From positions 1 to 42,374 of IMG/VR virus record IMGVR_UViG_3300035701_000082: a stretch of 42,374 nt of DNA; one strand, 5' to 3'. Both the position numbers and the translations under genes were made by a program. Source of the stretch: a virus. Below, one piece after another: positions 23,145-32,373 of this stretch. Position 1 is the first letter of the stretch; each line of letters starts with the position of its first letter. Below the pieces are notes generated by a model, which saw nothing but the letters and a program-made list of their open reading frames with translations, did no database searches and had not been told where the DNA came from.

Positions 23145-24152
23145 ATGGGTCTAAGATTCAGTGAGCAGTTTGAATTGAGAATAGGCCCAACTCTATCCTC
23201 TGTGAATGCAGCCGCAATACTCGAAGGCCAGCCTGTGCAGGTATCTGCCACTAGCCAGGACACGACGATAAACATGGGAAAAAGCACGGTGACGGCTGGA
23301 GACGACGTGACCGAAGTCGCCCAGTCATTCACTGCGGACTGTTCGTTTGTCTCAAAGATAGACGGATACGTCGGAAAGGCAGGGACGCCTACGGATTATA
23401 TCGTGGTCAAACTCTACGAAGACAACAGCAATGCTCCCGGGACGATTATGAATACGTCGACGACACAACTCACGGCGGCAGACCTTTCGACCACTCCGGG
23501 CGTGAAGAGTTTCGTCTTCGACCCTGCCGCACAGACGATACCCATGACGAAGGGCCAGAAATACTGGCTGGTTTTCGACAGGACCGGTTCAGCGTCTGAT
23601 ACGAACTACTATAAGGTCAACTACAACTCGACCTCGACGGTAGCCGACCATGTCCTTGCGAGAAGCGACAACAACATGAGTTCCTGGACAGTGGACGCCG
23701 GCGGCGACGACCTTTATCATGTGGTATACTTCGGCAACACCGGCCATCGTGCGACAGGCGTCGACATAACCGGCGGTGAGAGGGATTTGGTTTCTCAGAA
23801 GCTTCTTGGATACAACGAGGCAAGGGACCTTAAACGGGCTACCCCGATGGTGATAAAATTCAACAGGATATTCCAGGACATCGAGGAAGCTGAGTGGGCC
23901 TGCGGTTTGCCCGTGACGGTGACAGGGACAGCGTATTACCGTGTTCAGGGCGGCGAGAAAACATCCAACGACAGGGAAGCAAAATGTTTCCTTCTGTATT
24001 GGACCGACGGGACGAACCACATATCGATACTGGCGAACAATGCGTATGCGTCGCTGGGGCCGCCGAAAGTGTCTGCGGACAATCATGCGGAAGTGGAAGT
24101 CACACTGAAATGCCTTGCGGCAGACTACTACTACGAGGACGACTTTACATAG
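23145..24152 (+). CDS. Tail tube paralogue with inserted beta-sandwich domain
   Basis: 335 residues. Residues 1-35 (LRFSEQFELRIGP) and about 195-335 (GVDITGGERDL...YYYEDDFT) align end to end with the preceding 175-residue protein. In between sits a roughly 160-residue domain (VAQSFTADCSFVSKIDGYV...GQKYWLVFDRTGS...DDLYHVVYFG), like the choice-of-anchor R type domain of surface proteins. It probably gives decorated tube rings with a domain exposed outside, perhaps for binding cells or glycans. Confidence 0.7.
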   Translation: MGLRFSEQFELRIGPTLSSVNAAAILEGQPVQVSATSQDTTINMGKSTVTAGDDVTEVAQSFTADCSFVSKIDGYVGKAGTPTDYIVVKLYEDNSNAPGTIMNTSTTQLTAADLSTTPGVKSFVFDPAAQTIPMTKGQKYWLVFDRTGSASDTNYYKVNYNSTSTVADHVLARSDNNMSSWTVDAGGDDLYHVVYFGNTGHRATGVDITGGERDLVSQKLLGYNEARDLKRATPMVIKFNRIFQDIEEAEWACGLPVTVTGTAYYRVQGGEKTSNDREAKCFLLYWTDGTNHISILANNAYASLGPPKVSADNHAEVEVTLKCLAADYYYEDDFT

Positions 24153-24164
24153 GGGAGTGATGGA

Positions 24165-24479
24165 ATGGAGCAGGAGCAGCATAAGAAACCGGAAGAGCCG
24201 AAGGTGATAACCTTCCGTGTCTTCGATATGCCAGTAGACCTTTTCAAGGACTATGTGGCATTCGCAAAACTATACCACGAAAATAAGATGTGGAAAGTCC
24301 TTGAGAAAGGAATGGAACTCATCAAGGAAGAGGAAAAACAGATCAGAGCATTGGACGCCGCCCAGGTGGGCACGAGGCTGACTTTCCTCGAAGACCGCAT
24401 GGTCGCCGTGGAAAAGGAACTCTTCAAAGAAGAGCCATCCGATAGAATCCCGAAAACAATCGGGTCAAGGAGGAAGTGA
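24165..24479 (+). CDS. Hypothetical helical protein (tail module)
   Basis: 104 residues, helical and charged. FRVFDMPVDLFKDYVAFAKLYHENKMWKVLEKGMELI resembles a ribbon-helix-helix-like or small chaperone segment. GGGGAGTGATGG gives a ribosome site. The stop TGA (24477-24479) is 1 nt before the next ATG. A tail assembly factor is possible by position. Confidence 0.5.
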   Translation: MEQEQHKKPEEPKVITFRVFDMPVDLFKDYVAFAKLYHENKMWKVLEKGMELIKEEEKQIRALDAAQVGTRLTFLEDRMVAVEKELFKEEPSDRIPKTIGSRRK

Positions 24480-24480
24480 C

Positions 24481-24870
24481 ATGGGTAAATTTACGAAGTA
24501 TCTCGGAAAACTGGAAATGGAAGTCGACGGGGAAAAACTCGAACTCGACATAACCATGCAGCATATACAAAAGCTGCTCTCAAACATGCCCAAGGACGGG
24601 TCGATGAGAGAGGACCGTCTCGCACAGAATGCGCTGATTTACAACGAGATTCTGAAGAGGAGTTATCCCGACGATAAGGGTGATGAACTGGAAGCGTTTC
24701 TGAAGAGGAACTTCACGAAGTTCGCAATAGAACTTGCGATAGCTTTGAAATGGACCACCCGTGAGGAGATAAACCGGGAACTGGGTTCCTTTCCGAAAGT
24801 CTGCCCAAAATGCAAATACAAATTTGACCAGGGACCAGAAGAGAAGGATGGCGCTGCAGAAAGCAGTTAA
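24481..24870 (+). CDS. Tail assembly chaperone-like protein with zinc site
   Basis: 129 residues located where lambda gpG-type chaperones sit, before the tape measure. Helical core (MQHIQKLLSNMPKDG, QNALIYNEILKRSYPDDKGDELEAFLKRNFTKFAIELAIALKWTTREEI), then CPKCKYKFDQ near the end. The following gene overlaps its 3' end in another frame, as gpG/gpGT pairs do, but I see no slippery sequence. Confidence 0.55.
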   Translation: MGKFTKYLGKLEMEVDGEKLELDITMQHIQKLLSNMPKDGSMREDRLAQNALIYNEILKRSYPDDKGDELEAFLKRNFTKFAIELAIALKWTTREEINRELGSFPKVCPKCKYKFDQGPEEKDGAAESS

Positions 24871-25057
24871 TGCCGACGACATAGAAGCGAACCTGTCGTG
24901 GAACTGCTGCATGATCGAGCATCTCTTCCCCACGGAGAAAATAGACGGAAACTATCCGTATTCGAGATACCTTGAACACATCGAAGCCGCTCTGAAGATG
25001 CAGGAAAAGAAACCCGAACCGTCAGGACCGAGAACGGTAATGACATTGAGAAGGTAA
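24848..25057 (+). CDS. Small overlapping tail-module protein
   Basis: 69 residues from ATG 24848, with AGAGAAGG as ribosome site, overlapping the chaperone-like gene by 23 nt in the +1 frame. It has CC in SWNCCMIEHLFP and a helical middle. It may be the second tail assembly chaperone, made by independent initiation rather than frameshifting. Confidence 0.5.
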   Translation: MALQKAVNADDIEANLSWNCCMIEHLFPTEKIDGNYPYSRYLEHIEAALKMQEKKPEPSGPRTVMTLRR

Positions 25058-25058
25058 C

Positions 25059-26348
25059 ATGGTAGTGAGAAGCGAACAGATAAACATCATCTACAACACG
25101 ATATACCGGAAGACCGGGGTTGAACAACTGGAAGCCGCCCAGAAGAGGATATACAATACGATAAACAGCATGTCTTCCAAAACAGGGGTATCACTCAACC
25201 GTGTCTATGGCGGCCTTGAAAAAGCCAACATAGCATTCGACAAGAGCGGAAACCTCATCGACATGGTCTCGCAAAAATCGGTGGGATATTCCAATGCGCA
25301 GAACAGGCTGTCACAATCGGCTGCGAGATTCAAGATGGAGTGGCTTGGCCTCATCTTCGCAGGCATGTCCCTCGAAAAGGTCTTCGGCGGATATATCAAC
25401 CAGACCAACGACATGATAGGCACCACAGACATCTGGAACATGACGATGACGTTGCTTGCCCTCGGCCCGCTTCTCGACGTCCAGAGCGGAGTCCTCAAAA
25501 TCTCGGATGCTTTCATGGGACTTCCTGAATCAGTCCAATACGGGTTGGGCGTGGTGATGATTTCGGTAACCGCCCTGGGCGCAAGCATCGCAACCGTTTC
25601 GCAAGCAGTGATGGGACTCGCATCCCTTAAACTCGCCTTCCCGGGATTCTACGGCAACACATTCGGGCCTCTGCTTTCAGGCATCAACGGCGTCCTGGCG
25701 GGATTCGCTTCACTCGGGCCGGCAGGTTGGGTCGCAGCGGCAGCAATCGCCGCAGCCGCATTATTCATAGGTTCCGAATGGGACGAGATAACGGCTTCGA
25801 TGAACGATTTCGGAAAGTCGTATGAAGAGGCGATAAAGGGCAACTTCGACAAGGCCGAGGATTATTCCAACCTCGCAGTGAAGGAAATGGAGTATGCTTT
25901 CTTCAAATTCTTCAAACTCGACCTTCCGCTTATGGTCTTCACCGGCTTCAAAATAATGGAAAGAGTCGTTGCAGGGACCGTATGGACGATTCTCGACCTG
26001 CTTCAAAATATCCCGGTCTTCAAAAACAATCCAGCCATTATCGCTGGGAAATCCATGGCGATAGCTTTGCAGCAGTCATCCGAAGCATTGAGCGTATCCG
26101 ACTTCCTCAAAAGCCCGATAATGTCAGGTAACGTCGATTATCTTAACCATCTCAAGGACGATATAGGTGCGCTGAAATCATACATCGAAGGCACGGCCAA
26201 CCAACCCGGGGCGAATCAATACATCATATCCCCGACGATAAACGTCACCACGAAAAGCAACGCCAGCGCATCGGAGATCGCAGAGGCAGTGAAGAAGGAA
26301 CTGACAGGGGTCTGGTATAAAGACCTTCAAAACATGACGAGGAAATGA
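25059..26348 (+). CDS. Tape measure protein
   Basis: 429 residues. A helical N-terminal third with coiled coil (LEAAQKRIYNTINSM...), a central hydrophobic zone with several membrane-spanning-like segments (LGPLLDVQSGVL, YGLGVVMISVTALGASIATVSQAVMGLASL, WVAAAAIAAAALFIG) and a C-terminus with NVTTKSNASASEIAEAVKKEL, typical of tape measures. At about 0.15 nm per residue, the rule for helical tape measures, the tail would be roughly 65 nm long, a short siphovirus tail. Confidence 0.8.
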   Translation: MVVRSEQINIIYNTIYRKTGVEQLEAAQKRIYNTINSMSSKTGVSLNRVYGGLEKANIAFDKSGNLIDMVSQKSVGYSNAQNRLSQSAARFKMEWLGLIFAGMSLEKVFGGYINQTNDMIGTTDIWNMTMTLLALGPLLDVQSGVLKISDAFMGLPESVQYGLGVVMISVTALGASIATVSQAVMGLASLKLAFPGFYGNTFGPLLSGINGVLAGFASLGPAGWVAAAAIAAAALFIGSEWDEITASMNDFGKSYEEAIKGNFDKAEDYSNLAVKEMEYAFFKFFKLDLPLMVFTGFKIMERVVAGTVWTILDLLQNIPVFKNNPAIIAGKSMAIALQQSSEALSVSDFLKSPIMSGNVDYLNHLKDDIGALKSYIEGTANQPGANQYIISPTINVTTKSNASASEIAEAVKKELTGVWYKDLQNMTRK

Positions 26349-26349
26349 T

Positions 26350-26913
26350 ATGGCAATTCATACAGTCACGGTTGCGTCAACGACGATGAGAGACGGTTAC
26401 GTCTATCTGACTAACTGTCCGGTCACGTCGATAGCGGCTTCGGCGCCGGAGATCCCCAGCGGATACACCGTCGTCGAGATAGAAGCCTCAAAGTTCGGGC
26501 ACGAGTTCTACAATGAGATAAAGAACTTTGAGAGGCCAGTCTTCAATTACTCAGCTAAAGACACATCGAATCTGCTGTTCAACCTGCTCATGGTGAAGCA
26601 GATATTTGAACTTCGAGGAAAGCTGGCTTCGGATACTACCGACAGTTTCCAAACTAAGAAGAAAAATCTCAGATACCTCATGGGTTCGCTCCTGTCTTAC
26701 GAGACCGGATTTGATACTACCGACAGAAGGGGCGGGACGTTCACGGTCTGCAGGATGAGGGTGATACCCACATCTGCCAGCACAGAGACGTTCCGGGAGA
26801 AATTCAGGGTCGCATGCATCAAATCGAACATAGACGAACTCGGGGAATCCCTGGACAAGGCCGAAATTATGTTCCAGCTCATCGAAGGGCAGGATAAGAT
26901 AAAGGCGAGTTGA
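26350..26913 (+). CDS. Distal tail / baseplate protein
   Basis: 187 residues directly after the tape measure. The mixture of strands and helices (VEIEASKFGHEFYNEIKNFERPVFNYSAKD, NLLFNLLMVKQIFELRGKL, KNLRYLMGSLLSYETGF) and position suggest a distal tail protein linking tube to tip. No decisive motif is seen. Confidence 0.5.
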   Translation: MAIHTVTVASTTMRDGYVYLTNCPVTSIAASAPEIPSGYTVVEIEASKFGHEFYNEIKNFERPVFNYSAKDTSNLLFNLLMVKQIFELRGKLASDTTDSFQTKKKNLRYLMGSLLSYETGFDTTDRRGGTFTVCRMRVIPTSASTETFREKFRVACIKSNIDELGESLDKAEIMFQLIEGQDKIKAS

Positions 26914-29910
26914 ATGGTCACTAAAACCACACAGATCATAGGGATGCTTACCTTAGTCATAATGCTGACCGGGGCGATATACATCTCTTTCAACCAAGAG
27001 GTCAAAATCAGGGTCGACAACGACCAGACGACGTTCTACGTCTATTCCGAGGTTATGCACAGGTGGCTGATTTCAGCCGTGGAAGGCGACAGCCTGCTCA
27101 ATGGAACAAGAACTGTGCTACGAGACGCCCAGAACGTCAAAACGACGGTTACAGTGAACGAACCCAATGTCAGCCTGGTTAGGGAGACCCCCTACCAGAA
27201 AGGACCTAAAATCGTCGATTTTTACGGCTTTTCTGGGGATATTTTCAGCAAAGAGGACTTTCCCATCTATAGGACGGTCGAAATCTACAACGGGACCGGA
27301 TTAATCTACCAGTATGAACTCAGAAACCTCAACTATTCGGGACCTACCCAGGAGGTCAACGGAACCACTTTACTCTTCGGCTACAGCATGAAAGTTGAGT
27401 TAGACCCGTCTTATTACTGGGCGAAGGTCTATGAAAGCGGCATTCTGAAGGTCAGATACCGCATAAAGAGCGATTATGTCATCCTTCACATAAGGCTTTT
27501 CGACCCCTACACTTCGTCAGTTTCGGCCATAACTGGCGCACTGGAGAACATCTCGGTCAGAAATGCCACTACAGGGAGATACTGCACCTTCTTGAAACTC
27601 AACACATCGAGTTACACCAACCGCCCATATTCGGTCAAACTCGGCATAGTCGGAAATCAAAACACAACATCTGGTGCCGGCGATGCGAACATAACCATAA
27701 GAAGGGTCATCGGAAACTGGGTCGGCGGAAACACCACGAAAGAGTATGCATCATATCTGACGTCACTGTCCACAAGCGGCGAGATCAATCGGACTTTCTC
27801 CAAAAGCGCCATGTATACGGAGCAGAACATTTCCATCACCGAAATCGTCCAAAGCTGCTGGGATAACAGCGAAACGAACTGCACCATAAGGATAGAAGGC
27901 CAGGGATGCGGATGCAACACCACCGATTCCGACGGCAGCACGGTTCTATTCTTGGGAACGACCACATGCAACCTCAGCCGCTTCGGTTTTGTAGGGACTG
28001 AAAACTCGACGAAATACTGGAGATTTTACAGTGATTTCGACACATCTATCGACCTATACATAAACGGTTCAAAAGCCAACAAATCAGTAGAACTCGGGCA
28101 GGCGATGAATCTCAGCGCAAACAGCACTGGGAATATCGTATGCATAAGCATCACTGGGATAGGAGTAGTGAACTGCTCTGCGGACGTCGCCTCATATTTA
28201 TGGACTCCGACACCGAATGAATGGAAGTTCTCAGATCAGACTACCTCTAAAAATTTCACGGCATACACGAACTTCAACATAACCATGCTCAAGCCGCTCG
28301 ATTTCATAAACGGATCGCTCGGCCTCTGGGGTTGGAATACGTCTTCTCACTATCCCGGCAATGTTTCATTTTGGTATAACAATAGCCTCTGGATATGGCT
28401 GCCGGACAACCTCACTTTCAACCAGTATTTCACGAACCATCTCACAAACGGGTTGGAGTCACAGAACATAACGGCTTCCCCGACGACGAGCAACGTCTCG
28501 TATGTCACCATAAGCACCCCGATAAATTACACGACCGTAAAATTCAACGTCAGTTCATACCAGAATGTCACAATCCAGGATGCAGAGATAGCCGGGAGCG
28601 GATATTGCGAAATCGTCCAAGACTACGGGATAGGAAACTGCGCCAATGGTTTTGACGAAAACATGTCGACATATTCAATGGTGGATTTAAACTACTACAA
28701 TTACCCGAGCGCTTCAAAGGGATATGATTACGAAAATTTCCTCGTAGATGTTACTGCGCCCGTCGACATCTGGTATTACGGGTATTTCTACATAGATGCA
28801 GTTGCCAACTTTGGCGTCAACATGTATTCAACCGTCAATGTGACGGCATACAATTACACGGACGGAACCTGGCATGAAATCGGGACCGTCTACTGGAAGT
28901 GCATGGTGCCTGGCGTGGGCTGCGTCGACAACGCCAGAGAAATCCATGCGCTCATAGACGACGCTTATTTCAACGATTATGTGGTCAACGACATACTGAG
29001 ACTGAGGATTCATCTGGCCCCAGCCGGGTTCCCTTCGCTCCCGACTTATGATACGACGTATCATCATCTCTTATATATGGACTCTAAAATAAACTTCACG
29101 GCTTATCCAGACGCATATATCGATGCCACGGATGACAGCGACTGGGATTACAATACGACTTCCCTCGTCGCACCCGTGACTGTGACCATCAATGCTTCCG
29201 AAGTGAACTCATACGCTTGCGGGGCGAATGTCACCTGCCAGTATCCGATAGAGATCGCTACGACTGCCGGCGGGCTGTTCAACATATCTGCGATAAACTT
29301 CACGGCCAGCACGGATGACATCATGCTGAACAAGACCCTTCTCTCGAATACGATAACAGCTTCCACGCCGGCGACCGGAAAGTCCAATGTAACTTTCTCG
29401 GTTAACATGAGCAACGGGACCCTTCAGGTCTGGGACGTGAACTTCTCGTATTACGGCCACCAGAATTACACGGTCACGGCCAACATCACCGGTGCGACGG
29501 ATTCAAGACTGGTCTCGGTCTACTGGAGCAACCTCTCCAGGAAGCTTCCCTATACATGGACGACTTACATACTCTGGTATCCGGATACAAATTCGTCTAA
29601 GAACGTCACGCCCTGGGGTCAGAGCAGCACGGTTCCCCTATACAACATCACGACATTCGGATATTGGAACAACATGAGCATACGGGTCTACAACACGAGC
29701 GCAATAGATCCCTGTCTGAACATCAGTTTCAGCAATTCATCAAGTTTCACGAACCCGGTAAAACTCAACGGTAGCGCACAGAATATCATCACCAATAAGG
29801 GATGGAATGAAAATATCGGGATTTTCGTCAAAGAGGACCTCGACAACTGCGCTTACCCGTTTTCGACGGGAAACTGGTCTCTACAAGGATGGTGCGCAGC
29901 CTGCGGATAG
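26914..29910 (+). CDS. Large membrane-anchored Asn-rich protein of the tail-tip region
   Basis: 998 residues; ATG follows the previous TGA directly. One N-terminal hydrophobic segment (IIGMLTLVIMLTGAIYISF, about 8-27) acts as signal anchor; no C-terminal anchor is seen. The rest is beta-rich with more than thirty N-X-S/T sequons and several Cys clusters (CWDNSETNC, GCGCNTTDS, CTFLK). It sits between distal tail protein and hub, where central tail-tip or receptor-binding proteins are found. A virion tip protein carrying a Sec-type signal is unexpected. It may be exported, glycosylated and assembled at the envelope. Confidence 0.65.
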   Translation: MVTKTTQIIGMLTLVIMLTGAIYISFNQEVKIRVDNDQTTFYVYSEVMHRWLISAVEGDSLLNGTRTVLRDAQNVKTTVTVNEPNVSLVRETPYQKGPKIVDFYGFSGDIFSKEDFPIYRTVEIYNGTGLIYQYELRNLNYSGPTQEVNGTTLLFGYSMKVELDPSYYWAKVYESGILKVRYRIKSDYVILHIRLFDPYTSSVSAITGALENISVRNATTGRYCTFLKLNTSSYTNRPYSVKLGIVGNQNTTSGAGDANITIRRVIGNWVGGNTTKEYASYLTSLSTSGEINRTFSKSAMYTEQNISITEIVQSCWDNSETNCTIRIEGQGCGCNTTDSDGSTVLFLGTTTCNLSRFGFVGTENSTKYWRFYSDFDTSIDLYINGSKANKSVELGQAMNLSANSTGNIVCISITGIGVVNCSADVASYLWTPTPNEWKFSDQTTSKNFTAYTNFNITMLKPLDFINGSLGLWGWNTSSHYPGNVSFWYNNSLWIWLPDNLTFNQYFTNHLTNGLESQNITASPTTSNVSYVTISTPINYTTVKFNVSSYQNVTIQDAEIAGSGYCEIVQDYGIGNCANGFDENMSTYSMVDLNYYNYPSASKGYDYENFLVDVTAPVDIWYYGYFYIDAVANFGVNMYSTVNVTAYNYTDGTWHEIGTVYWKCMVPGVGCVDNAREIHALIDDAYFNDYVVNDILRLRIHLAPAGFPSLPTYDTTYHHLLYMDSKINFTAYPDAYIDATDDSDWDYNTTSLVAPVTVTINASEVNSYACGANVTCQYPIEIATTAGGLFNISAINFTASTDDIMLNKTLLSNTITASTPATGKSNVTFSVNMSNGTLQVWDVNFSYYGHQNYTVTANITGATDSRLVSVYWSNLSRKLPYTWTTYILWYPDTNSSKNVTPWGQSSTVPLYNITTFGYWNNMSIRVYNTSAIDPCLNISFSNSSSFTNPVKLNGSAQNIITNKGWNENIGIFVKEDLDNCAYPFSTGNWSLQGWCAACG

Positions 29911-29913
29911 ACT

Positions 29914-31368
29914 ATGCCTAACATAATCACAGAAGATTACATCCAATTCACGCCGAAGGATATGAGTCCTCACCTGAAGGTGGAGATAGACGGGACTGAC
30001 GTCACTGACGACCTCACACCTGATTTGGAATACACTGGCGCAGTGACGGACGAAATAGGAAGCTGCATCATCAAACTGATTAACAATGACGAGGCATACA
30101 ACGGCCTCTACACGGGCGGAGAATCCATAAGCATATACTTGGATGAGACTGATGCGACCACCAAGGTATTTGAAGGCGCCGTAGAAAAGACCGAAAAAGA
30201 ATCCGGCGACTATGGGATGGTTCTTAAAATAACAGGTAGGCATGTTTCGAGCAACCTGCTCGATAAGACGGTTAACGAAACATACACGGATGAGACGTGC
30301 GACACTATACTTAAAGACATCATATCGACTTATGCTTCTGGATTTACCTCTACGAATGTGGCTGCCACGACGATGACACATTCGACAAACTGGAACGGCA
30401 AGCCTTTCTGGGACTGCGTCATAGAACTCTGCAGCAAAGCAGGATTCGACTGCAGGGTGGACGACTCCAAGGACTTTCATTTTTTTGAAAAGAACTCCCA
30501 GCTTAATGCGACGGAAGCATTCTTTCCCGACAACATATTCGCAGACGGCATAGGCGGCATGGGGACCGACGTCAACGAAGTCAAGAACAGGATAATAGTC
30601 TACGGCCAGACTGAAGACGGCGGCCAGATAATCTACACCACTCCTGACAGCGATGCGACCGAATCGCAGACCGAATACGGCGTCAAGGAACTGATAATCG
30701 AAGACTCTAAAATAACGACATACGACCAGGCGCAGAGCATCGGTGACGCAAAACTCGAAATCCTCAAATCACTTCCGACTTTCGGGAGCGTCAGGGGTTT
30801 CATGTTATTTACGTTGAATGCCGGCGAGAAACTCTGGATAAGCTATCCCGAGTATCAGATTCACGACAAATTCAGGATCGTCAAATTCACGACGAAACCT
30901 TTCTTCGGAGAGACCACTGTCTACGTCGAGAAGGTCAAGACCATACCGTCCCTTTTCAAGGACCGCATATCCAAGGAGACCGACCTGGAGACGATCAGAA
31001 ATCCTTATAACATGGCGCACAGCATGAACTTTTCTTTCGCAGACAACAGTGAAATCGAACTTTTCAGCAGCACCGAAGTCAGCGATGGAAAACTCGTGCC
31101 CTCAAGTTCTAGTTCAGGCAGCGCCACGTCCGTGACGAGGGTCGCCCCCCAGAACATAACGCAATGCCATCTGAAGCATAACGGCAGTTCCTTGGTAGGA
31201 AACGTGACGTATTATGTGAGCAACAACAACGGCTCGTCGTGGGAAGATATCACACCGAACACCATGCACACATTCACTTCCACGGGAAGCCAGTTGAAAC
31301 TTAAGATTGTAATCATGTCCAGTTCGGTAGAGATAGACTGGATTGATCTGCTATACAAATACGGGTGA
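29914..31368 (+). CDS. Tail hub / baseplate protein (gp27-like)
   Basis: 484 residues. The N-terminal part (HLKVEIDGTDVTDDLTPDLEYTGAV...IIKLINNDEAYNGLYTGGESISIYLDE, VLKITGRHVSSNLLDKTVNETYTD, CDTILKDIISTYASGF) follows the beta-barrel plan of gp27/Gp44-type hub proteins, and KPFWDCVIELCSKAGFDCRVDDSKDFHFF is also typical of these. The C-terminal 120 residues are a Ser-rich beta domain (LVPSSSSSGSATSVTR...WEDITPNTMHTF) that may bind sugars. Confidence 0.68.
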   Translation: MPNIITEDYIQFTPKDMSPHLKVEIDGTDVTDDLTPDLEYTGAVTDEIGSCIIKLINNDEAYNGLYTGGESISIYLDETDATTKVFEGAVEKTEKESGDYGMVLKITGRHVSSNLLDKTVNETYTDETCDTILKDIISTYASGFTSTNVAATTMTHSTNWNGKPFWDCVIELCSKAGFDCRVDDSKDFHFFEKNSQLNATEAFFPDNIFADGIGGMGTDVNEVKNRIIVYGQTEDGGQIIYTTPDSDATESQTEYGVKELIIEDSKITTYDQAQSIGDAKLEILKSLPTFGSVRGFMLFTLNAGEKLWISYPEYQIHDKFRIVKFTTKPFFGETTVYVEKVKTIPSLFKDRISKETDLETIRNPYNMAHSMNFSFADNSEIELFSSTEVSDGKLVPSSSSSGSATSVTRVAPQNITQCHLKHNGSSLVGNVTYYVSNNNGSSWEDITPNTMHTFTSTGSQLKLKIVIMSSSVEIDWIDLLYKYG

Positions 31369-31372
31369 AAAT

Positions 31373-31777
31373 GTGGAAAGGATAACTAATCAGATGCTTT
31401 ATGACGAAATACGGGACATAAAAACAGGACAGAAAGACTTATTCGATATATCCAAGAGGAGCGAGAAAAACATAGCGGAGCTCACCATCTACTCCAGAAA
31501 TCACCAGAAGGAGATAGATACGATCAAGGCAGACTGCGTTGAAATGAAAAAAGAGCATCTTAATCTCGAAAGCACTGTCCGTGAGGACGAGGAAGCCATC
31601 AAGGATGTCACCCATGAGCATGATATTTGTTTCAAAAAGCATGAAAAAGAATCCGATGAAAAGAAAACCGATAAGAAGGAAAGCATGAAGGGGTTCATGG
31701 GATTCGTCTACGCCAGCATCGGCGGAATCATAGTCGCCGTCGTGAGCTGGCTACTCAGCAATTACCCGAAAACTTAG
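31373..31777 (+). CDS. XhlA-like coiled-coil membrane protein
   Basis: 134 residues from GTG 31373, 5 nt past the hub stop. A long heptad-rich stretch (residues 10-95) is followed by one transmembrane helix at the C-terminus (FMGFVYASIGGIIVAVVSWLL). This layout matches XhlA/hemolysin-type proteins encoded next to holins in phages. It may help lysis or tether the tail tip to membrane. The holin-like gene follows. Confidence 0.6.
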   Translation: MERITNQMLYDEIRDIKTGQKDLFDISKRSEKNIAELTIYSRNHQKEIDTIKADCVEMKKEHLNLESTVREDEEAIKDVTHEHDICFKKHEKESDEKKTDKKESMKGFMGFVYASIGGIIVAVVSWLLSNYPKT

Positions 31778-31788
31778 GTAAAATCGGC

Positions 31789-31802
31789 GTTTAAATAACC
31801 CC
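31789..31802 (+). promoter_or_regulatory. Late-type promoter motif (variant) before holin-like gene
   Basis: GTTTAAATAACCCC, 17 nt before ATG 31820; differs from the consensus at the end (CCC for CTC). Confidence 0.6.
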
Positions 31803-31819
31803 TTGACTAAAATATCATA

Positions 31820-32095
31820 ATGGATTTATACACTTTGCTCGTGAGAGCCGCAACCGGTGCCTTCGCAGGCATCACGTTTGCATTCACGGGAATCGGCAAG
31901 AGTCCTGGCGAAGCAGTTGACTGGTTCAAAATGACGAAGACCGGGATCCTTGGCGCAATAGTCGGCATAGGTTCCGAGTTCACAGGCATGCCGATGATTT
32001 CCCTGCAGACCTATCTTCTCGACGCCGGCGTAACCGCACTGATAGAGAACGGTCTCAAGGCTCTTTGGAGAAGGGTCATTAAAAAGAATAAATAA
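31820..32095 (+). CDS. Holin-like small membrane protein
   Basis: 91 residues with two hydrophobic segments (LLVRAATGAFAGITFAFTGIG, about 6-26; ILGAIVGIGSEFTG onward, about 43-70) and a basic tail (LWRRVIKKNK). The size, two-helix topology and position after the tail genes fit a holin, which would permeabilise the membrane and release the lysin. It has its own late-type promoter motif. Confidence 0.6.
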   Translation: MDLYTLLVRAATGAFAGITFAFTGIGKSPGEAVDWFKMTKTGILGAIVGIGSEFTGMPMISLQTYLLDAGVTALIENGLKALWRRVIKKNK

Positions 32096-32139
32096 AAAAG
32101 AAAAGTGGCCCGGATATTTTTCAAGCGTTTAGCTTACGC
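32096..32139. terminator. Convergent terminator region
   Basis: Between the holin-like gene and the last leftward gene: an A-rich stretch, TATTTTT (32116-32122) for the rightward direction, and a small hairpin AGCGT/ACGCT near 32125-32141. Confidence 0.45.
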
Positions 32140-32373
32140 TCACAACTTCTTCAGGGCCTCTTCGTATTCAGCCTGGAACTTCAGAAGCTGCTCTTTCTCG
32201 TCGTTGATGTTTTTTATCTGCCCGTCGCAGCGCTCCAGCGTCTCCTTGATTATCTTCATTTGCCGGCGTATCTCCGCTTTCGTCAGCACGGTCTTCGTTA
32301 CCTTCGTTGCGACTATCTCGACCTTGTTGCCTTTGACCTCGACGACCCTGTCGATTGTGGTTTTTTTCTCCAT
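32140..32373 (-). CDS. Coiled-coil protein at the end of the leftward operon
   Basis: 77 residues. A short beta start (IDRVVEVKGNKVEIVATKV) is followed by a long coiled coil (RRQMKIIKETLERCDGQIKNI...LLKFQAEYEEALKK). Its first 61 nt overlap the 3' end of the transglutaminase-like gene in another frame. GGAGGTCCAAA precedes the ATG. It may be a partner of that protein; no family is known. Confidence 0.6.
   Translation of the reverse strand: MEKKTTIDRVVEVKGNKVEIVATKVTKTVLTKAEIRRQMKIIKETLERCDGQIKNINDEKEQLLKFQAEYEEALKKL

Noticed and set aside
24481-25057. Programmed frameshift of the tail chaperone pair
   Set aside because: The second frame is +1, not -1, and I see no slippery heptamer in the overlap. 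A good ribosome site precedes ATG 24848.
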